Shown here one piece after another: positions 57,436 through 61,150 of a stretch of DNA of 61,150 nt. Numbering within the stretch: position 1 is the stretch's first letter; each line of letters starts with the position of its first letter. The stretch covers positions 1 to 61,150 of the forward strand of contig PMJO01000139.1 of assembly GCA_003158455.1 (NCBI GenBank). The letters run 5' to 3'. Made by a program: the position numbers and the translations under genes. The notes under the pieces are model-generated. The model was not told where the DNA came from, ran no database searches, and was given only the letters and a program-made list of their open reading frames with translations. This DNA is from Myxococcales bacterium. GTDB taxonomy: Bacteria; Myxococcota_A; Polyangia; Fen-1088.

Positions 57436-57557
57436 GGGCCGAAGCGCACGTGATCGGGGGATTCGGTGGTGGTGGCAGTATTTGTGGCCGTAGCCGACGG
57501 TGCTCACTCCGGCCACGTCTACGGCCAAGACCTTCTGCGGCCAGCGCGCCCAGGGAA

Positions 57558-57682
57558 TCGCGTGGGGAGCCCGCCGGCCTTCGGGACGGACAACCCACCC
57601 TGCCCACCCCGCGCGCTTTCGCGCGCGCCCTCGCCGGCGGCGTACCATCGCCAGGGTTTGGGAACCCTCCCAGGTTTCCCAT
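57558..57682 (+). repeat. Palindromic repeat family A, copy 7 (expanded)
   Basis: It begins TCGCGTGGGGAGCCCGCCGG, has an inserted GC-rich centre including GCGCGC-TTT-CGCGCGCGC, then GTACCATCGCCAGGG, and ends with the tail hairpin GGGAACCCTCCCAGGTTTCCC. It lies 50 bases upstream of the pgk start. Confidence 0.8.
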
Positions 57683-57734
57683 CATAGTCGTCACTGGAAA
57701 CCTGAGCCTATTCCGTGTAAAAGCGGTCCCTCCC

Positions 57735-58919
57735 ATGGCGGCCAAGACCATCGCCGATCTGGACATTCAAGGCCGGCGGGTCTTCATCCGCGTGGACTTC
57801 GATGTTCCGCTGACTCCGGCCGGAGGCGTGTCTGATGCCACGCGCATTCGTGAAAGCCTGCCCACCATCCAGCACGCCGTCGACCGCGGTGGGCGGGTGG
57901 TCTTGGCCTCGCACCTTGGTCGGCCCAAGGGAAGACCCAGCCCAGCTCTTTCTCTCATGCCGGTGGCCGCCTGCCTGGTTGAACTTCTCGACCGCGATGT
58001 GGTGCTTACCGATGAGCCGGTGGGCGACGGCGCCAAGAAGGTCGTAGCCGATCTTCGCGATGGCAGCGTCGCCATGCTGGAAAACCTGCGCTTCGCGGCG
58101 GGCGAAGAGGCCAACGACGAGACCTTCGCCCGCGCCCTCGCCAGCTACGCCGACGTCTACATCAACGATGCCTTGACCACCGCGCAGCTTGCGCACGCCT
58201 CGACCGCCGGAATGACCAGGTTTGTTTCGGCCAAGGGCATGGGGCTGAGAATGGAACGCGAGGTGAAGTTTCTGGGCCAGCTCGCTGGAGAGGTCGAGCG
58301 GCCGTTCGTGACCATTCTCGGCGGCGCCAACCTGTCCGACAAGATGGGCCTGCTGGAAAGCCTGCTAGGCCGCGCCGACGCCATCTTCGTCGGTGGCGCG
58401 TTGGCCAACACCTTTCTCAAGGCTCGCGGCGGCAGCATCGGCACCTCCCGGGTTGAAGTCGAGAGGTTGGCCTGGGCGCGTGCCTTTCTGGCCAAGGCCG
58501 AGGACGCCCAGGTCGAGGTTATGCTACCACGCGACCTGCTGGCGGCATCCGGTCCGGATGCGCCCGCTGGCCGGGTGGTTCCCGCGATGAAAGTGCCCGA
58601 CGATCTAGCGGCGCTGGACATCGGGCCGGACACCGCGCGGCAGTTCGCGGAAGGCCTGACCCACGCCCGCACGGTTTTCTGGGACGGCCCCATGGGCGAT
58701 TTCGATTCGGCACCATTCGCTGCCGGGACAATCGCCGTAGCCAAGGCCGTAGCTGCGGTGAAGTTCGGCCTGACCGTGGCCAACGGTCCCGACTCGGTGG
58801 CTGCACTTGGCCGCGCCGGCGTGTCCGATCGCGTCACGCATATCTCGACGGGCGGCTGCGCAACTCTCGAGCTCATCGAGGGCAAGAAGCTTCCCGGACT
58901 TGCCGCATTGGAGTCCTAA
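57735..58919 (+). CDS. pgk: Phosphoglycerate kinase with non-canonical catalytic residues
   Basis: 394 residues, normal length, full PGK fold: RVFIRVDFDVPLTPAGG, LASHLGRPKG, LLENLRF-type segment MLENLRFAAGEEANDETFA, TFLKARGG, FWDGPMGDFD, ISTGGCATLELIEGKKLPG. Several conserved residues are changed. AHRAHAS reads AQLAHAS (Leu152 for the substrate-binding Arg). GGAKVSDK reads GGANLSDK (Asn199 for the catalytic Lys). RVDFN reads RVDFD (Asp23). GGGDS reads NGPDS (350-354). Arg in SDATRI and Lys203 remain. It sits in front of tpiA-secG, the usual glycolytic place. Glycolytic role likely but efficiency doubtful. Confidence 0.88.
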   Translation: MAAKTIADLDIQGRRVFIRVDFDVPLTPAGGVSDATRIRESLPTIQHAVDRGGRVVLASHLGRPKGRPSPALSLMPVAACLVELLDRDVVLTDEPVGDGAKKVVADLRDGSVAMLENLRFAAGEEANDETFARALASYADVYINDALTTAQLAHASTAGMTRFVSAKGMGLRMEREVKFLGQLAGEVERPFVTILGGANLSDKMGLLESLLGRADAIFVGGALANTFLKARGGSIGTSRVEVERLAWARAFLAKAEDAQVEVMLPRDLLAASGPDAPAGRVVPAMKVPDDLAALDIGPDTARQFAEGLTHARTVFWDGPMGDFDSAPFAAGTIAVAKAVAAVKFGLTVANGPDSVAALGRAGVSDRVTHISTGGCATLELIEGKKLPGLAALES

Positions 58920-58937
58920 GGTAGAAAGGAGCCTCTC

Positions 58938-59723
58938 ATGTCAAAAACTCGTGTGCCCCGACCCCTGTTTTGCGGAAACTGGAAACTGTGGGGAAGTCTG
59001 TCCGAATCGGTGGCTCTGGCCAGAGGCGTGCGCGACGCCACCGCCGACATCACTACCGCCGACGTGGCCGTGGGGCCCGGCTTCGTGGCCTTGGCCGCGG
59101 TAACCGAGAAGCTCAAGTCGAGCGCGCTCGGCGTGGCGGCCCAGGACGGCTACTGGGAGGTCAAGGGGGCCTTCACCGGCGAGGTGGCCATGGCACAAAT
59201 AGCGGACGCGGGCGCACGCTACGTGATCATAGGCCACTCGGAACGGCGTCAGTTCTTTTCCGAGACCGACCCGAGCGTGGCCCGCAAGACCAAGGCGGCC
59301 CTCGGTGTGGGTCTGACCCCCATCATTTGTATTGGCGAAACCCTGGCCGAGCGCGACGCGGGCCAGGCTCTGGCGCGTGTGTCGAGCCAGCTTGACGGCG
59401 CTACCCGCGAGCTTTCCGACGCCGAGCTGGTCAAGGTCGTGATCGCATACGAGCCCGTGTGGGCCATCGGAACCGGCCGCAACGCCACACCCGATCAGGC
59501 GCAAGAAGTGCACGCGGCCATCCGCGCGCAGCTTGCCAAGCGCCTGCAGGGCAAGGCGCAGGAGATCCGGATTCTCTACGGTGGCAGCGTCAAGCCGGAC
59601 AACGTGGCCAGCTTGATGGGCAAGATGGACATCGACGGCGCGCTGGTTGGCGGTGCGTCGCTGACTGTGGAATCATTCGCCAAGCTGGTAAAGGAAGGGA
59701 CTTCCGCGTGTACAATTTCTTGA
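58938..59723 (+). CDS. tpiA: Triosephosphate isomerase
   Basis: 261 residues from ATG 58938; AAAGGAG upstream. All catalytic motifs are intact: FCGNWKLWG (Asn and Lys), [12 protein letters not shown] (His), [14 protein letters not shown] (Glu), [11 protein letters not shown] (phosphate loop) and [12 protein letters not shown]. It interconverts dihydroxyacetone phosphate and glyceraldehyde-3-phosphate. 18 bases after pgk; its end overlaps the secG start by 16 bases. Confidence 0.97.
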   Translation: MSKTRVPRPLFCGNWKLWGSLSESVALARGVRDATADITTADVAVGPGFVALAAVTEKLKSSALGVAAQDGYWEVKGAFTGEVAMAQIADAGARYVIIGHSERRQFFSETDPSVARKTKAALGVGLTPIICIGETLAERDAGQALARVSSQLDGATRELSDAELVKVVIAYEPVWAIGTGRNATPDQAQEVHAAIRAQLAKRLQGKAQEIRILYGGSVKPDNVASLMGKMDIDGALVGGASLTVESFAKLVKEGTSACTIS

Positions 59724-60457
59724 CTGGTCTGCACGTCGTAGTGTGCATCTTCTTGATGCTGGTGGTCCTTCTGCAAGCTGGACGTGGTGGGGGCATGGGT
59801 ATCGCCTTTGGCGGCAGTGGTGGCAGCCAGTCCGTGTTTGGCTCGTCCGGGGGTGCGAACTTCTTGACCAAGATGACCGCGATCTGCGCCTTCATCTTTT
59901 TCGCCAATTCGTTGACCCTGGCCTACATGTCGAGCCAATCCGATTCGCGGCGCTTGCAGAAGATCGCCGAAAAGAAGGCGACCGAGAAGAAGGCGGAAGA
60001 CGCGACCAAGGCCAAGTTGGCCGGTGCGTTGGAGAAGGCGCGAGCAGATGCCGAGAAGTCCAAGTCGGTGATGCCCGATGGCGGTGCAAGTGGCGCACCT
60101 GCCGCCGCTACCGAGACGGAGGGGAAGCCGACTGCCCAGAAGCCGCTCGCGCCCACCAAGGTTGCGGTCGAGAAGCCGGTTGTACCCGCCAAGGTTGCGG
60201 TCGAGAAGGGGGCGCCGGAGAAGCCGGCGATCAAGCTCAAGGCTCCGGCCAGCGAGACGGCCGCGCCCGCCGACAAGCCAGCCCCGGTCAAGAAGGTGCG
60301 CGCGCCGAAGCCCGTCGCCCCGGCCGAAGAGGCTGCGCCGGTCGAAAAGCCAACTCCTGCCGAGGAGGCCGCACCCGCCCCGAAGCCAGTCCGGGCCAAG
60401 AAGGCGGCCGCCGCTGGGGAAGAGGCGCCGGTAGCGCCAGCCCCGACGCAGCCGTAG
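59708..60457 (+). CDS. secG: Protein translocase subunit SecG with a long C-terminal extension
   Basis: 249 residues from GTG 59708, against about 75-110 for typical SecG. The SecG core is the first 80 residues: [21 protein letters not shown], the GGGMGIAFGGSGG loop, and the second TM helix AICAFIFFANSLTLAYMSSQ. A Lys/Ala/Glu coiled coil (KIAEKKATEKKAEDATKAK) and a Pro/Ala/Lys tail of about 130 residues follow (KVAVEKPVVPAKVAVEKGAP, EEAAPVEKPTPAEEAAPAPK). SecG aids protein export through SecYEG. The tail would lie outside the membrane core; its role is unknown. Confidence 0.93.
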   Translation: MYNFLTGLHVVVCIFLMLVVLLQAGRGGGMGIAFGGSGGSQSVFGSSGGANFLTKMTAICAFIFFANSLTLAYMSSQSDSRRLQKIAEKKATEKKAEDATKAKLAGALEKARADAEKSKSVMPDGGASGAPAAATETEGKPTAQKPLAPTKVAVEKPVVPAKVAVEKGAPEKPAIKLKAPASETAAPADKPAPVKKVRAPKPVAPAEEAAPVEKPTPAEEAAPAPKPVRAKKAAAAGEEAPVAPAPTQP

Positions 60458-60466
60458 ACTAGGCAA

Positions 60467-61150
60467 ATGCCATCGATCCCCTTCGTCAAGGCCGAAGGGT
60501 TGGGGAATGATTTCCTCGTCGTCGACCTGCGCCCGGGAAGGCCGGCGGCAGGGATTCTATCCGCGGCTGACCCGGCGGTTGTGCGCGCGTTGTGCGACCG
60601 CCACTTCGGCGTAGGCGGCGACGGCGTGCTCGCCATCCTGCCGCCGGTGCAGGGCGATGCCCGCATGCGGATCATCAACGCCGACGGAAGCGAAGCTGAG
60701 ATGTGTGGAAACGGCATCCGCTGCGTCGCCAAGCTCCTCTACGAGAGGGATCCCTCGCTGCACCGCCCCGCCTTGCGCATCGACACCGGGGCTGGGCTGC
60801 TGGAATGCCGGATCGACGCGCGCAACGGTCGGGCTGAAACGGTGACTGTCGAAATGGGGCGGCCCCAGTTAGATCCGCCCCAAATCCCGGTCGCGGCGCC
60901 GAGCGGACAGCATCTGGTGAGGAGCCCGCTGCGCGCGGGTGATCGTCAGTTCACGTTCACCGCCGTGTCCATGGGCAACCCACATGCGGTGATCTTCGTC
61001 GACGATCCTGCGGCCGATCTGCGCGCCCTGGCCGAAGCCTACGGACGCGACATCGAGAATAATTCCTTGTTTCCCCGCCGGACCAACGTCGAATTCGCGC
61101 GCGTGCGGCAAGGGTCAGCGGGAACGGAGTCGCGTGGGGAGCCCGCCGGC
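60467..61150 (+). CDS. dapF: Diaminopimelate epimerase, partial (runs off window), with repeat insertion
   Basis: 228 residues from ATG 60467 to the window end. DapF signatures: FVKAEGLGNDFLVVDL, DGVLAI, INADGSEAEMCGNGIRCVAKLL (first active-site Cys), VSMGNPHAVIFV and NNSLFPRRTNVEFARV. The second Cys would lie past the end. It epimerises LL- to meso-diaminopimelate for lysine and cell wall synthesis. The normal sequence should continue to the second domain after NVEFARV. Instead, SRGEPAG is encoded by the head of the dispersed repeat, in frame. 9 bases after secG. Confidence 0.93.
   Translation, partial: MPSIPFVKAEGLGNDFLVVDLRPGRPAAGILSAADPAVVRALCDRHFGVGGDGVLAILPPVQGDARMRIINADGSEAEMCGNGIRCVAKLLYERDPSLHRPALRIDTGAGLLECRIDARNGRAETVTVEMGRPQLDPPQIPVAAPSGQHLVRSPLRAGDRQFTFTAVSMGNPHAVIFVDDPAADLRALAEAYGRDIENNSLFPRRTNVEFARVRQGSAGTESRGEPAG
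61130..61150 (+). repeat. Palindromic repeat family A, copy 8 (inside dapF, cut by window end)
   Basis: The last 21 bases, TCGCGTGGGGAGCCCGCCGG plus C, match the head of copy 7 base for base. It is embedded in the dapF frame. Confidence 0.75.

Overview
The window is GC-rich, densely coded bacterial chromosome. It most likely comes from a cellulose-degrading member of the Myxococcota (myxobacteria). The evidence is a GH9 endoglucanase ending in a Gly/Ser linker plus a MYXO-CTERM-like tripartite tail (Cys-rich motif, hydrophobic helix, Arg cluster), many lipoproteins with Gly/Ala/Pro linkers, a von Willebrand A lipoprotein, a sigma-54 NtrC-type regulator, PAS sensors, and very GC-rich third codon positions. 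The placement is inferred from features; no similarity search was run.

Layout. 1-0.9 kb: 5' part of a PAS sensor gene and two serine tRNA genes, all on the minus strand. 1.2-1.9 kb: a decayed Cys-rich gene. 2-9 kb: VWA lipoprotein, lon, and a translationally coupled pair of a CBM11-like lipoprotein and a GH48 cellulase. 9-16.4 kb: PMT-family mannosyltransferase, methyltransferase, 2TM protein and a giant TPR protein. 16.4-20.2 kb: broken Ser/Thr kinase, an alpha/beta hydrolase, and the GH9 endoglucanase overlapping it tail to tail. 20.3-28.3 kb: small enzymes, an acyl-CoA ligase, a relic of a second CBM11-like protein, two exported proteins, a UDG-fold protein and an amidohydrolase. 28.4-36.9 kb: broken YgiT-type antitoxin, odd adenylate kinase, GDP-fucose synthase, NfnAB, and a sensor kinase facing an NtrC-type regulator. 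37.6-44.4 kb: ECF sigma factor, LsrF plus a bifunctional aldolase/dehydrogenase, VIT1-like transporter, Phd/PIN toxin-antitoxin pair. 44.4-49.1 kb: xerD-M50 protease-scpA-scpB-rluB operon. 49.1-56.9 kb: hydrolase, phosphoesterases, aspS-glpD, GT2-DUF2304. 57.2-61.15 kb: small protein with a strong terminator, then pgk-tpiA-secG-dapF (dapF runs off the end).

Functional themes. GH48 plus GH9 is the classic exo/endo pair for crystalline cellulose. Here both look tethered to the cell surface (lipobox or MYXO-CTERM) rather than freely secreted. The xerD-scpAB block handles chromosome dimer resolution and segregation. The PMT enzyme at 9 kb and the GT2-DUF2304 pair at 56 kb fit lipid-linked mannose transfer to exported proteins.

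The most unusual signal is a dispersed palindromic repeat family with about eight copies. Full copies are about 75 bp, with a head resembling CGCGTGGGGAGCC and a tail hairpin GGGAACCCT/AGGGTTCCC. Several copies start within a few bases of stop codons, and two lie in frame inside essential-type genes (glpD and dapF). Several core enzymes also carry changes at catalytic positions: PGK, the adenylate kinase P-loop, the sensor kinase ATP-binding domain and RluB. At least four genes are visibly decaying.
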